Shown here piece after piece: positions 1-11,250 of a stretch of 60,119 nt of DNA (positions within the stretch are counted from its first letter, which is position 1; every line of letters begins with the position of its first letter). Both the position numbers and the translations under genes were made by a program. The notes under the pieces are model-generated. The model searched no databases. It saw only the letters and a program-made list of their open reading frames with translations, and had not been told where the DNA came from. The DNA comes from JAAYTY01 sp964569245 (GTDB taxonomy: Bacteria > Fermentibacterota > Fermentibacteria > Fermentibacterales > Fermentibacteraceae). The stretch lies in the NCBI GenBank assembly GCA_964569245.1, contig CAZMTK010000013.1:1-60119 (forward strand), given 5' to 3'.

Positions 1-768
1 CCCGAGGCGAAGCCTCAGCCTGCGCCTTCGAGTTCTCTGCCCCGTGAGAAGCCTGAGCGAGCCGTGCCCGCTGGAGGCAGAACAGCGGGGGCGCCTCTGC
101 AGGCTCCACCATCGGCTTCCCGGGAGGATCTCCTGAAGGCTCTGTTCGCGTCATCGGACAAGGCGATCGCGGCAGGCGACGAGGCCGGGGCAATAACCGC
201 CCTCAGGAAGGCGCGCGAGCTGGCCCCGGATAGCCAGGAGGCGGCGGCGAGGCTCCGGAACCTGCAGAAGCAGTTCAAGGCGCGGACTCTTGCCGGGGTC
301 GCGAAGCGCAAGCTCTCTCAAGGCGCCCCTGCTGAGGCTCTCGCGAAGCTGAAGGAGGCCTTCGAGCTCTGGCCGGCCACCGAAGGGCTCGATGCTCTTC
401 TCGATGCCCTGGAGGCCGAGGCGGCCAGGCTGGAGAAGGCCTCTGAACCCGCTTCGAAGCCTTCCAGGGAGATACCGGCGGAGAAGCCCGTGGAGGAGAC
501 GAAGGCCCGCCACTCGGTCGGCCGGGCTGCAGACGAGGAGCAGACGCCCAGACCTGTCCGGCCGGCGCCGGCACCCAGGAGCGTTCCGCAGAGGTCGGCG
601 AACCTTTCGGCCGACGACTATGTCCGGAGAGTCCGCGAGCAGATACAGATGAGCGCCTTCCCCGCAGCCGCCGAGATCGCGGCGGAGGGGCTCAGCCGCT
701 TCCCCGACAACGTCCTTCTCAGAACCTTCGTTGAGAAGTTCTCCAGGATGGGGCTTCTCCCCAAGTAG
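1..768 (+). CDS. TPR-like repeat protein, C-terminal part (5' end outside window)
   Basis: The frame is open from base 1 to the TAG at 766-768, so at least 255 residues belong to a gene that begins upstream; the GTG at 64 is probably internal. The sequence is rich in Ala, Leu and Glu and contains two stretches resembling tetratricopeptide helices (a block with AGAITALRKARELAPDS and a C-terminal block with AAEIAAEGLSRFPDN). They are separated by a Pro/Ala/Glu-rich linker at roughly residues 140-195. TPR proteins are scaffolds for protein-protein contacts; the partner cannot be read here. The upstream fusion partner is unknown. Confidence is high that it is coding and moderate for TPR. Confidence 0.7.
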   Translation, partial: PEAKPQPAPSSSLPREKPERAVPAGGRTAGAPLQAPPSASREDLLKALFASSDKAIAAGDEAGAITALRKARELAPDSQEAAARLRNLQKQFKARTLAGVAKRKLSQGAPAEALAKLKEAFELWPATEGLDALLDALEAEAARLEKASEPASKPSREIPAEKPVEETKARHSVGRAADEEQTPRPVRPAPAPRSVPQRSANLSADDYVRRVREQIQMSAFPAAAEIAAEGLSRFPDNVLLRTFVEKFSRMGLLPK

Positions 769-894
769 CGGAGAGGCCGTCGCATGCCGTCAGTCAGGGG
801 CTCCCGGGGCTGACGCCGCAACCGGTCGGTATCCGCCAGGGATCAGTCCGGAGACGACGCCTCGACAGAATCGTAGCACTGTCCCGGCGTCAGC

Positions 895-926
895 AGCCCC
901 GGCGCCCGGCAGACGGTTCCGGGGCT
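895..926. terminator. GC-rich hairpin behind the small membrane-protein gene
   Basis: An 8-bp perfect inverted repeat, AGCCCCGG (895-902) and CCGGGGCT (919-926), overlaps the stop codon of the minus-strand gene at 926-1105. There is no clear T tract. It may end the heat-shock operon transcript. The rest of 769-925 holds another imperfect hairpin (around 788-815) behind the plus-strand gene and no gene that I can see. Confidence 0.4.
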
Positions 927-1105
927 CAGCCCTTGAAGAAGTCAGGCACGCAGGTCAGGAGTATTCCCAGCACCAGAACTGCGATTCCGCCGACGAAGAC
1001 AATCCCTGAGGCGAGCTGCCCTCGCCTTCGCCTGCCGAGCATGACGAACCCGAGGACGGACAGGATGAATCCGGCTGCCACCAGCGCCAGGTACCTGTAG
1101 TCCAC
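926..1105 (-). CDS. small two-helix membrane protein
   Basis: A 59-residue reading frame starting at GTG 1105 and ending at TGA 926-928. The ribosome-binding site GGAGGAGGGG lies a few bases before the GTG, 18 bp beyond the htrA stop. The protein has two hydrophobic helices (about residues 6-22 and 36-53) separated by a basic loop GRRRRGQ, so both ends probably face the same side of the membrane. I recognise no family. Its position as last gene of the hsp20-dnaK-grpE-dnaJ-htrA run suggests co-expression under protein-folding stress; that is inference. The strong ribosome-binding site and the clean helix-loop-helix pattern support a real gene. Confidence 0.65.
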   Translation of the reverse strand: MDYRYLALVAAGFILSVLGFVMLGRRRRGQLASGIVFVGGIAVLVLGILLTCVPDFFKG

Positions 1106-1123
1106 AGCCCCTCCTCCACGGCT

Positions 1124-2566
1124 CTAGTCGAGATCGAGAACCAGAAACCGCGTCCGGCCCTCACGCCAGACCAGCAGGAGAGCCTCGCTGCCAGAAGCTG
1201 CTACCAGTCGGCGCACCTCGTCAACCTGGGACACGGGAGTCCTGTCCACCTCCACGATCACGTCGCCCTGCGAGAGGCCTGCCTCGGCCGCTCTCCCGGC
1301 CGGCTCGACTCCGGTCACGAGGACTCCGCCGTCGCCCTCGAAGCCCAGGGACGCGGCAGTCCTGTCATCCAGATTGCGCAGGGTCCATCCCGGGTTGGAT
1401 ATCGTTGCAGCCGCGGCTCCGGTGTCGCTCGGGCCGTCTCCCGGAGCCATGCCGAGCTCCGCCTCGACGGTGAGAGCCCTTCCCTCCCTGAGCACAGACA
1501 GCGTGACTTCCGTTCCCGGGTCCAGCGCCGCTATTCTGTTCCGGAACCACGAGGCGGAGACAACCTGCTGTCCGTCCAGTGCGGTGATGACGTCTCCCGT
1601 CTCCAGACCGCAGTCATCCGCGGGGCTTCCCTCCTCCACGTCCGAGACCAGTATGGAGCCCATCGGGGCCGAGAACTCGCCTGCCAGCCGGGCATTCACT
1701 TCCTGGAGCATGATCCCCAGCCAGCCCCGGGAGACGTATCCCTGCTCGATGAGATCGTCCATTACGATTCTGGCGAGGTTCACCGGAATGGCGAATCCCA
1801 CGCCTTCGTAGCCGCCGGACCTGCTCGCGATGGCGCTGTTGATCCCGACGAGGCGGCCCTCCAGATCCACTAGCGCCCCGCCGCTGTTGCCGGGGTTGAT
1901 CGCCGCGTCGGTCTGGATATAGCTCTCGAAGTCGGCCAGCCCGACGCCGGAGCGCCCGAGATAGCTCACGATGCCCTGCGTCACCGTCTGTGTGAGGGCG
2001 AAGGGGGATCCTATCGCAAGGACTATCTCCCCCACATGAAGGCTGTCGCTGTCCCCGATCTGCACCGGGACAAGGGAATCTGCGTCGATCCTCACTACCG
2101 CGATGTCCGAGCGGTCGTCACCGCCGATCAGGGTCGCAGGGTAGGTGCTCCCGTCCTGCAGGATCACCTCGAGCTGGTCGGCTCCGCTCACGACGTGGTT
2201 GTTGGTGACGATGTAACCGTCACGTGTCACTATCACTCCGCTGCCGAGGCCCTCCCTTACGTACTCCTGCTCGCGCGGCTGGCCGAACCACTGCCAGGGA
2301 TCGCCGCCGAACGGCGACATGAAGGGTGGAAAGATCGGATTGGAGATCGTCATCGTCGTGCGGGAGGTTATGGTGACGACCGACGGTCCCACTCTCTCGG
2401 CTATGCCGGCGAAGGCTCTTCCTAGCGCGGCCGGGTCGAAGACCTCCACATAGACGGTCTCCGGGGCTGCCGGGGCCGCTGAGCCGCCGGTCTCGCCGGC
2501 GGGGGAGGCACAGGCCGGAGAAAGCGGCAGAACCGCCGCCGAGGCGACGAGCAAGGTCCTTAGCAT
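1124..2566 (-). CDS. htrA: periplasmic serine protease, HtrA/DegP family
   Basis: 480 residues from ATG 2566, chosen because GGAGG lies nine bases upstream; an in-frame start at 2617 would run into dnaJ. The N-terminus is a hydrophobic export signal ending near Cys19 (LSPAC, a weak lipobox), so it is either periplasmic or a lipoprotein. The trypsin-like domain carries the triad His124 (TNNHVV), Asp154 (RSDIAVV) and Ser228 (GNSGGAL), followed by two PDZ domains (about 280-370 and 400-475). HtrA proteases degrade or refold damaged envelope proteins. It follows dnaJ by 37 bp in the chaperone operon, which links envelope and cytoplasmic protein quality control. Confidence 0.95.
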   Translation of the reverse strand: MLRTLLVASAAVLPLSPACASPAGETGGSAAPAAPETVYVEVFDPAALGRAFAGIAERVGPSVVTITSRTTMTISNPIFPPFMSPFGGDPWQWFGQPREQEYVREGLGSGVIVTRDGYIVTNNHVVSGADQLEVILQDGSTYPATLIGGDDRSDIAVVRIDADSLVPVQIGDSDSLHVGEIVLAIGSPFALTQTVTQGIVSYLGRSGVGLADFESYIQTDAAINPGNSGGALVDLEGRLVGINSAIASRSGGYEGVGFAIPVNLARIVMDDLIEQGYVSRGWLGIMLQEVNARLAGEFSAPMGSILVSDVEEGSPADDCGLETGDVITALDGQQVVSASWFRNRIAALDPGTEVTLSVLREGRALTVEAELGMAPGDGPSDTGAAAATISNPGWTLRNLDDRTAASLGFEGDGGVLVTGVEPAGRAAEAGLSQGDVIVEVDRTPVSQVDEVRRLVAASGSEALLLVWREGRTRFLVLDLD

Positions 2567-2603
2567 CGGAACAACCTCCGGGACGATGCGGGCCGACTGA
2601 GCC

Positions 2604-3638
2604 CTAGCTCCTGCCATGCCTTCTACTCTCGAGAGTCCGCAGCTGTTCCCACAGAGCCTTCTCTTCCGCCCCCGGGTCGGCGGGGATCGTCACATCCACG
2701 GCGACTAGCTGGTCGCCCCGCCCGTGCGGGCCGCGGATCCCCCTGCCCTTCACTCTGAAGACAGTGCCCGGCTGGGTCCCTGGCGGGATCCTGAGCTGGA
2801 TCCTTCCATCGAGGGTTCTGAGCATTACGTTGGTGCCGAGCACGGCTTTCACCGCCGAGATGGTGATCCTGCAGTGGACATCCGCTCCGTCCCTGGAGAG
2901 GAAGCTGTCCGGAGCGATCCTCAGGCGCACCATGACCCCGTGTCCGTCCGCGCCGGGGACTCTCAGGAGCATCCCCTCCTCCGCCCCCGGCGGAACGGTG
3001 ACGGCCAGCCTTTCGGCTCGGGAGACGCTTCCTGAGCCTCCACAGGTCCTGCAGGGAGACTTGTAGGTCCTGCCGGAGCCCTTGCAGGCAGTACAGGCAT
3101 GCATGGTCGAGAAGGCCCCGCGCCCGGTCGTCCTGCGTCCCGTTCCCTTGCATGCCCTGCACTGCTCCTCGCCGGTCCCCCCCCTGCCGCCGCATGCTGC
3201 GCATGTCGAAGGAACCGCTGCATCCACCTCGATCGTGCCGCCCAGGGCAGCGGTGGCGAAGGGAACCAGAACCTCCACCTGAGGAGAGGAGCGGGATTCC
3301 TGGCGTCTGTCGCGACCGAAACCGAAGAGCGAACCCCCGAAGAGGGAGCTCAGGAGGTCGTCCAGGCCTTCCGAACCGGCACCTGGGTCGAAGCCCCCTC
3401 CGGACATTCCGTCGAACGAGTAGCCGCCCCGCCTGAGAGCATCGTACCTCGCTCGCTTCTCAGGATCGCTGAGTATCTCGTATGCCTCGGAGATCTCCTT
3501 GAACTTCTCCTCGGAGCTCTTCCTCCCCTGGTTGGCGTCGGGATGGTGCTTCTTGGCGAGAGCACGGTACGCCTTCTTGATGTCGGAGAGCGAAGCGCTC
3601 TCGGGAACACCGAGCACGGCGTAGAGATCCTTGTCCAC
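2604..3638 (-). CDS. dnaJ: chaperone protein DnaJ
   Basis: 344 residues. The J domain at the N-terminus contains the HPD motif (KKHHPDANQ), which stimulates DnaK ATPase activity. A Gly/Phe-rich linker follows, then four zinc-binding repeats of the CxxCxGxG type (CAACGGRG, CRACKGTG, CTACKGSG, CRTCGGSG) and the C-terminal substrate-binding domain. It is somewhat shorter than the usual ~375 residues, mainly in the linker and C-terminus. It lies 8 bp after grpE and is the co-chaperone of the DnaK encoded two genes upstream. Confidence 0.97.
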   Translation of the reverse strand: MDKDLYAVLGVPESASLSDIKKAYRALAKKHHPDANQGRKSSEEKFKEISEAYEILSDPEKRARYDALRRGGYSFDGMSGGGFDPGAGSEGLDDLLSSLFGGSLFGFGRDRRQESRSSPQVEVLVPFATAALGGTIEVDAAVPSTCAACGGRGGTGEEQCRACKGTGRRTTGRGAFSTMHACTACKGSGRTYKSPCRTCGGSGSVSRAERLAVTVPPGAEEGMLLRVPGADGHGVMVRLRIAPDSFLSRDGADVHCRITISAVKAVLGTNVMLRTLDGRIQLRIPPGTQPGTVFRVKGRGIRGPHGRGDQLVAVDVTIPADPGAEEKALWEQLRTLESRRHGRS

Positions 3639-3646
3639 GGCCGGGA

Positions 3647-4399
3647 TCAGTCCTCCTGCGCGGGCGCCTGCCCGCCCTCCGCAGGACTCGGGGCGCCCTC
3701 GCCGTCGTGCGGAGCCCTGCCGACCTTCACCAGGGCCGGTCTGAGGACCTCCTTTTCGTAGGTGTATCCCCGCCTGTACACTTCGAGAACAACGTCCTGG
3801 ACGGCACCCGGTAGATCCTCGGCCACCACGGCCTCGTGCTGGTGCGGATCGAAGGGCATCATCGGCTCGAGATCCATGGCCTCGAGCCCTTCCTTGCCCA
3901 GGATCGCGGTCATCTGTCCGGCGGTCTGGAAGAGGCCGGGCAGTATCTCCGAGGGCTGCGTGCCGGACTCGAAGTGCTCCCTGGCCCTGTCGAAGTTGTC
4001 GAGGACGACCAGCATCTCCGCTATCAGGTCCCTCTTCCCCTTGGAGCAGAGTCTGTGGAAGTCCCTGGCCTGCCTCTTCCTGTAGTTGTCGAACTCCGCC
4101 TGCAGCCTCAGGACCTGTTCACGGAGAGCGTCACGCGCAGACGCATCCCCATCCGCTGCAGCAGCCTCTGCGGGCTCCGCAGGCCCCGCCTCGCAGGGCT
4201 CCTCGCAGAGACCCTCTCCCGTCGCCTCGACTGCCTCGCGCTCTCCGGCGGCAGGCTCGCCCGCGATCTCTGCAGGCAGCTCCGCCTCGCTCCGGGCCGG
4301 CTCTCCGAAGGGCACCGGCGGCTCGCACCTCCGGCTGCTGCAGGGCTCTCTTCTGGGCCCGGAGCTGCTTCGCCTGGGATCGCCACCCTTCGGAGTCAC
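3647..4399 (-). CDS. grpE: nucleotide exchange factor GrpE
   Basis: 250 residues from GTG 4399. The start overlaps the dnaK stop (TAGTG) and is preceded by AAGGAGGT inside dnaK, which suggests translational coupling. The first ~90 residues are a low-complexity acidic Ala/Glu/Pro tail, longer than in most GrpE proteins. The conserved coiled coil (LQAEFDNYRKRQARD) and the core (LVVLDNFDRA) follow, then the C-terminal beta domain ending in GYTYEKEVLRPALVKV. GrpE exchanges ADP for ATP on DnaK. Confidence 0.96.
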   Translation of the reverse strand: MTPKGGDPRRSSSGPRREPCSSRRCEPPVPFGEPARSEAELPAEIAGEPAAGEREAVEATGEGLCEEPCEAGPAEPAEAAAADGDASARDALREQVLRLQAEFDNYRKRQARDFHRLCSKGKRDLIAEMLVVLDNFDRAREHFESGTQPSEILPGLFQTAGQMTAILGKEGLEAMDLEPMMPFDPHQHEAVVAEDLPGAVQDVVLEVYRRGYTYEKEVLRPALVKVGRAPHDGEGAPSPAEGGQAPAQED

Positions 4400-6309
4400 T
4401 AGTCGACCTCCTTGAAGTCGGCGTCCACGGTGCGATCGTCTCCCTTCTCATGCGCCCCGCCTGTGCCGGCACCGCTTTCGCAGCCGCAGCCCTGGGAGCC
4501 TTTCTGGGCGTGGGCGCCGTGGAGGGCGGCGCCGGCTTCGTTCCATGCATCGCGCATTCGTCCGAGTGCGGAGGCTATCTCTTCATCGTCGTTCTTCTCG
4601 AGGGCCGACCTCGTCGCAGCCACGGCGTCGTCCAGCCTGGCCTTCAAGCCCGGATCCAGCTTGTCGCCGTACTCCTTGAGGTTCTTCTCTATCTCGTAGG
4701 CGAGCGAGTCGGCCTGGTTGCGGCGCTCGGCCCTCTCGCGCCGCTCCTCGTCGTCTCTGGAATGGCTCTCGGCCTCGCTGACCATGCGCTGGATCTCCGC
4801 CTCGCTCAGACCGCTGGAGGACTCTATCCGGATCTTCTGCTCCTTGCCCGTGGCCATGTCCTTCGCGGTCACGTGGACGATCCCGTTCGCATCGATGTCG
4901 AAGGTGACCTCGATCTGCGGCATGCCCCTGGGCGCGGGAGGAATCCCGTCCAGAATGAAGCGTCCGAGCGTCCTGTTGTCGGCGGCCATCTTGCGCTCGC
5001 CTTGCAGGACGTGTATCTCGACGGCCGTCTGGCCGTCCGCCGCGGTGCTGAAGATCTGGCTCTTCCTCGTGGGAATCGTCGTGTTGCGCTCGATGATGCC
5101 CGTAGAGATGCCGCCGAGGGTCTCTATCCCCAGGGTCAGCGGTGTGACGTCGAGAAGTAGCACGTCGCGAACGTCTCCAGTGATGACGCCCGCCTGTATC
5201 GCCGCTCCGACTGCCACCACCTCGTCGGGATTGACGCCCTTGTGAGGCTCTCTGCCGAAGATGCCGGCGGCCATCTTCTGGACCATGGGCATCCTCGTCT
5301 GCCCGCCCACGAGGATGACCTCGTCGATCTTCTCCGGCCCTATGCCCGCGTCACGGAGCGCTGCGAGGCAGGGCTGTCTCGTCCTCTCCACGAGATCGTC
5401 CACGAGCTGCTCGAGCTTCGCCCTGGTGAGCTTCGTGTTCAGATGAAGCGGCCCGGATGCGTTGGCGGTGATGAACGGGAGGTTGATGTCGCTCGACTGT
5501 GTAGTCGAGAGTTCGCACTTGGCGCGCTCGGCCGCTTCCTTGAGCCTCTGAAGCGCCATGGCGTCCTTCGAGAGGTCCACCCCGTTGTCCCTGCGGAACT
5601 CCTCGAGCAGCCAGTCCATGATCTTCTGGTCGAAATCGTCGCCGCCGAGGTGGGTGTCGCCGTTGGTCGACTTGACCTCGAACACCCCTTCGGCGATCTC
5701 GAGGATGGAGATGTCGAAGGTTCCGCCTCCGAGATCGTACACGGCCACGGTCTTGCTGCCGCCCTTCTTGTCCAGCCCGTACGCCAGCGAGGCGGCTGTC
5801 GGCTCGTTGACGATGCGGAGCACCTCGAGCCCCGCGATTCTTCCGGCATCCTTGGTCGCCTGGCGCTGGCTGTCGTTGAAGTACGCCGGAACAGTGATCA
5901 CCGCCTGGGTCACCTTGTCTCCGAGGTAGTCCTCGGCGGTCTGCTTCATCTTCTGCAGGATCATCGCCGATATCTCGGGGGGCGTGTACTTCCTTCCCTG
6001 GACCTCCACTATGGCATCGCCGTTGCGGCCCTCGGACACCTTGTAGGGCACCTTCGTTATCTCGGAGCCCACTTCGCTGTACTTCCGACCCATGAAGCGC
6101 TTGATCGAGAATATCGTACTGGTGGGGTTGGCGATCGCCTGCCTTCTCGCAACTATGCCTACATGCCTCTCCCCTGAGTCGGCGAAGGCCACGACCGAGG
6201 GGGTCGTCCTCGAACCTTCCGCATTGGGGATGACCACCGGCTCCCCGCCCTCGAGCACGGCGACGCAGGAGTTGGTGGTTCCCAGATCGATTCCTATTAC
6301 CTTGCCCAC
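4399..6309 (-). CDS. dnaK: chaperone protein DnaK (Hsp70)
   Basis: 636 residues from GTG 6309 (GKVIGIDLGTTNS), with GGAAGGA upstream; the frame is open further upstream, but that part has no Hsp70 similarity. The nucleotide-binding domain shows the phosphate-1 motif IDLGTTNS, YDLGGGTFD and the adenosine motif VGGQTRMP. The substrate-binding domain begins near VTPLTLGIET. The C-terminus is Gly-rich and ends in a KEVD-like tail typical of bacterial DnaK. It is the central ATP-driven folding chaperone and lies in one run with hsp20, grpE, dnaJ and htrA. Confidence 0.98.
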   Translation of the reverse strand: MGKVIGIDLGTTNSCVAVLEGGEPVVIPNAEGSRTTPSVVAFADSGERHVGIVARRQAIANPTSTIFSIKRFMGRKYSEVGSEITKVPYKVSEGRNGDAIVEVQGRKYTPPEISAMILQKMKQTAEDYLGDKVTQAVITVPAYFNDSQRQATKDAGRIAGLEVLRIVNEPTAASLAYGLDKKGGSKTVAVYDLGGGTFDISILEIAEGVFEVKSTNGDTHLGGDDFDQKIMDWLLEEFRRDNGVDLSKDAMALQRLKEAAERAKCELSTTQSSDINLPFITANASGPLHLNTKLTRAKLEQLVDDLVERTRQPCLAALRDAGIGPEKIDEVILVGGQTRMPMVQKMAAGIFGREPHKGVNPDEVVAVGAAIQAGVITGDVRDVLLLDVTPLTLGIETLGGISTGIIERNTTIPTRKSQIFSTAADGQTAVEIHVLQGERKMAADNRTLGRFILDGIPPAPRGMPQIEVTFDIDANGIVHVTAKDMATGKEQKIRIESSSGLSEAEIQRMVSEAESHSRDDEERRERAERRNQADSLAYEIEKNLKEYGDKLDPGLKARLDDAVAATRSALEKNDDEEIASALGRMRDAWNEAGAALHGAHAQKGSQGCGCESGAGTGGAHEKGDDRTVDADFKEVD

Positions 6310-6388
6310 GGCTGTTTCCTTCCTCGGATTGCTCCGGCATCCCGGCCCGGCCAGGGGCTCCTGCGCCGCGACCCGGTTGGGGATCTCC

Positions 6389-6766
6389 CTATATCCACTC
6401 CACTGCCGACCCGGGCCTGACCGGGGCATGGATCCGGAGCAGACCGTCGGAGAGCCTCGCTGTGACCCGGTCGACATCGATTCCGGAAGGGAGGCGTATC
6501 CTGCGCACGAAGCCGCCCTTCCTCCTCTCCTCCAGTATCCTGCGACCGCGCTCGTCCGCACCCGAAGACCCGGGAGAACTCAGGGACAGCGTTTCGCCGT
6601 CCAGCTCGAGGCAGAGATCCTCCAGGCGCCTGCCCGGCACCTGGGCGACTATCACGAGTTCGCCGTCCCTCTCGTACACGTCAATCGGGGGTTGCTGTGA
6701 GCCGCAGCAGAGCCCGAAGGCCTGAAACCCGTCTACCCGAAACAGCGTCTGGCAGTGCGTCACCAC
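6389..6766 (-). CDS. small heat-shock protein (Hsp20/alpha-crystallin)
   Basis: 125 residues from GTG 6766, with AGGGGGTGAT just upstream. An alpha-crystallin domain spans about residues 27-115: IDVYERDGELVIVAQVPG opens it, FVRRIRLPSGIDVD is the characteristic late segment, and LSDGLLRI resembles the usual A-x-x-x-n-GvL motif. The N-terminal arm is short, and no C-terminal IxI anchor is obvious. Such proteins hold unfolded clients for the DnaK system, whose genes follow directly after an 80-bp gap. No CIRCE-like repeat is visible upstream, so the heat-shock control mode cannot be read from sequence. Confidence 0.92.
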   Translation of the reverse strand: MVTHCQTLFRVDGFQAFGLCCGSQQPPIDVYERDGELVIVAQVPGRRLEDLCLELDGETLSLSSPGSSGADERGRRILEERRKGGFVRRIRLPSGIDVDRVTARLSDGLLRIHAPVRPGSAVEWI

Positions 6767-6996
6767 ATCACCCCCTTGGTGTTACGCCATTCGGGCGAGC
6801 AAGAGGCTTGCCAGAAGCTTCCAGCGGCGAAAGACCATGCTCGACAGTGGATTAGCGTCTGCCGGGCCCGCAGAGGCCCGTGCTGCGGCACACGTCCGAG
6901 GCAATAGTGGCGCAGGAGCGTCCCGCCTCGGGCTTCATGCCTGCGATGCGGGAGTGACTATATTCTAGGTTTATCCCGGCCTCCGGAAGGATGTGC

Positions 6997-9813
<2,817 letters not shown>

Positions 9814-9825
<12 letters not shown>

Positions 9826-10015
9826 AGAAGCTTAAGAAACCGACTCGATTAAAACAGCGGCAGACCGAAAAGCCTCGATAACAAGACTTTTCAGCTTACG
9901 GGAACTGCTCGCACGGACTGAACCCGATTCTACTTGAATGCGTTGCTAATCGAACACTTCGCCAGCCCCTCGCATCGGGGTTCGAGCCGTTTCTCAAGCA
10001 TCTTCAACCTGAAAC
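9814..10015. repeat. intergenic TIR element 1 (between convergent uvrA and rmlD-like gene)
   Basis: A 202-bp element bounded by inverted copies of a 27-bp repeat, left 9814-9840 and right 9989-10015. The copies begin GTTTCAGGTTGAAGA at the outer edge and end AGAAAC on the inner side. The pairing extends imperfectly inward (CGACTCG against CGAGCC). The two arms differ at a few positions. The left arm holds the stop codon of uvrA and the right arm that of the rmlD-like gene. The interior is less GC-rich than its surroundings and has no reading frame of note. The same arms recur at 14763, 28847 and 37466. Confidence 0.85.
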
Positions 10016-10843
10016 TGTCCTGTGAGGATGCTCCATGGCTATGGATGCTCTGAGGTCGGGGAGGGGGATGTTCCAGCGGGAGCTCGCAAGCGACGAATCG
10101 AGCGTGAGATCGCAGGGCGTACCTGGAGGCCTTCTTCCCAGACGCGGGAGGTCGGTGATCCCGGCGTGTTCGAGCAGAGCCTCCGCGAAGGCCGACCTGG
10201 ACTGGGACCAGGCCGCAGCGAGAATCACCAGACCTGAAACCCTATGCGGCAGCAGGTCGAGAAGGACTCCGCCGAACCAGTGTATCGGGGTGTGGTTCCT
10301 GAACGAATCGGTGTGCACCTCCCGTACCAGACCCGCGAGAATCTCCTCCGAGAAGGTGTGTCTCTTTGCACCGGCGAGGCCGAAGAGAACAGACGTTCTC
10401 ACTACTGCGGCTCCGGGGTGCTCCATGAGCACCGCACGGTCTCCGAGAAGCTTCGTCCACCCGTAGAGCGAAAGGGGCACCGCGGGCGAAGATTCGGAAT
10501 AGGGAGGGTTTCCGCCGCTGTAGACCAGGTCCGTCGAGATGTGGACCAGGGGGATTCCCTTTCGCGCACAGGCCTTCGCGAGGCCTCGCGGCCAGCGATA
10601 GTTGATCCGGACGGCCGATTCCGGAGCGCTTCTGCATTCCGATGCCGTGGACATGGCAGCAGCGTTCACCACGGCGTCAGGCCGGACGAGGTCCAGCAGC
10701 TCGAAGGGGTCGCATGCGCCGAGATCCACGCCCCCTGACGAGGGGGGGGCCATCTTCGAGATCTCCATGTCGGCACGGGCGGCAGAAAGGCTGCACAGAA
10801 CGCTCCCCAGCCGCCCGTTGTGACCCGCGAGGAAGAGCCTCAG
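10004..10843 (-). CDS. RmlD-like sugar-nucleotide reductase (SDR family)
   Basis: About 279 residues. The frame overlaps the thioesterase stop, and the only start that keeps the N-terminal Rossmann segment (LFLAGHNGRLGS) is CTG 10843, preceded by GGGGGAGG and GGCAGGT. The extended short-chain dehydrogenase signature is present: HISTDLVYSGG, then YGWTKLLGD with catalytic Tyr and Lys. The best match in memory is the RmlD/dTDP-4-dehydrorhamnose reductase family, which makes dTDP-rhamnose for surface polysaccharide. No other rml gene is nearby, so the substrate is uncertain. The last residues (TVSG) and stop are encoded by the intergenic element. Confidence 0.75.
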   Translation of the reverse strand: MRLFLAGHNGRLGSVLCSLSAARADMEISKMAPPSSGGVDLGACDPFELLDLVRPDAVVNAAAMSTASECRSAPESAVRINYRWPRGLAKACARKGIPLVHISTDLVYSGGNPPYSESSPAVPLSLYGWTKLLGDRAVLMEHPGAAVVRTSVLFGLAGAKRHTFSEEILAGLVREVHTDSFRNHTPIHWFGGVLLDLLPHRVSGLVILAAAWSQSRSAFAEALLEHAGITDLPRLGRRPPGTPCDLTLDSSLASSRWNIPLPDLRASIAMEHPHRTVSG

Positions 10844-11250
10844 ACCTGCCCGCCTCCCCCTGGGACGGCAACGAACCGTGCTTCGGCCTCGGCCTTCAGG
10901 ACCCCTTCCTGCGACAGCCGTGCTCTGGCATCGAGTATCCTGCCCCGCCGAGACACGACTTCCGCGCTTACTTCTGCAGGCGTGCCGACCAGTACGGGTT
11001 TCCTGAACTCGATCCGAAGCGACGCGGTCGCCGTCGAGCCGGCGAGGCTCATGGTCGAGTAGGCCATTGCCTCGTCGAGCACGGCGGACAGTATGCCCCC
11101 GTGCACTACGCCCTCCCACCCCTGGTGCTCCCTGAGGGGAGTCCAGGTGAAGGAGCAGGCTCCCTCCCGGCCCTCGGGCCTGAGCTTGAGCCCGAACGGA
11201 TTGGACTGACCGCAGACGAAGCAGTATCCGTCGTTCCTGAAGGCAGTCAC
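10840..11250 (-). CDS. hotdog-fold thioesterase (PaaI-like)
   Basis: 136 residues from GTG 11250, which overlaps the hflC stop as GTGA; AGGAG lies seven bases upstream. The hotdog core contains VVHGGILSAVLDEAMAY, the HGG motif of acyl-CoA thioesterases with the catalytic acidic residue on the following helix. The N-terminus carries a CFVCGQSNPFGL motif seen in related thioesterases. It probably hydrolyses an acyl- or aryl-CoA; the substrate is unknown. It shares an operon with hflC/hflK and the RmlD-like gene. Confidence 0.85.
   Translation of the reverse strand: MTAFRNDGYCFVCGQSNPFGLKLRPEGREGACSFTWTPLREHQGWEGVVHGGILSAVLDEAMAYSTMSLAGSTATASLRIEFRKPVLVGTPAEVSAEVVSRRGRILDARARLSQEGVLKAEAEARFVAVPGGGGQV

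Noticed and set aside
6767..6990. CIRCE or HAIR heat-shock operator upstream of hsp20
   Set aside because: No TTAGCACTC-N9-GAGTGCTAA or CTTGAGT-N7-ACTCAAG-like sequence; only a short GCAAG-CTTGC repeat that could be chance.
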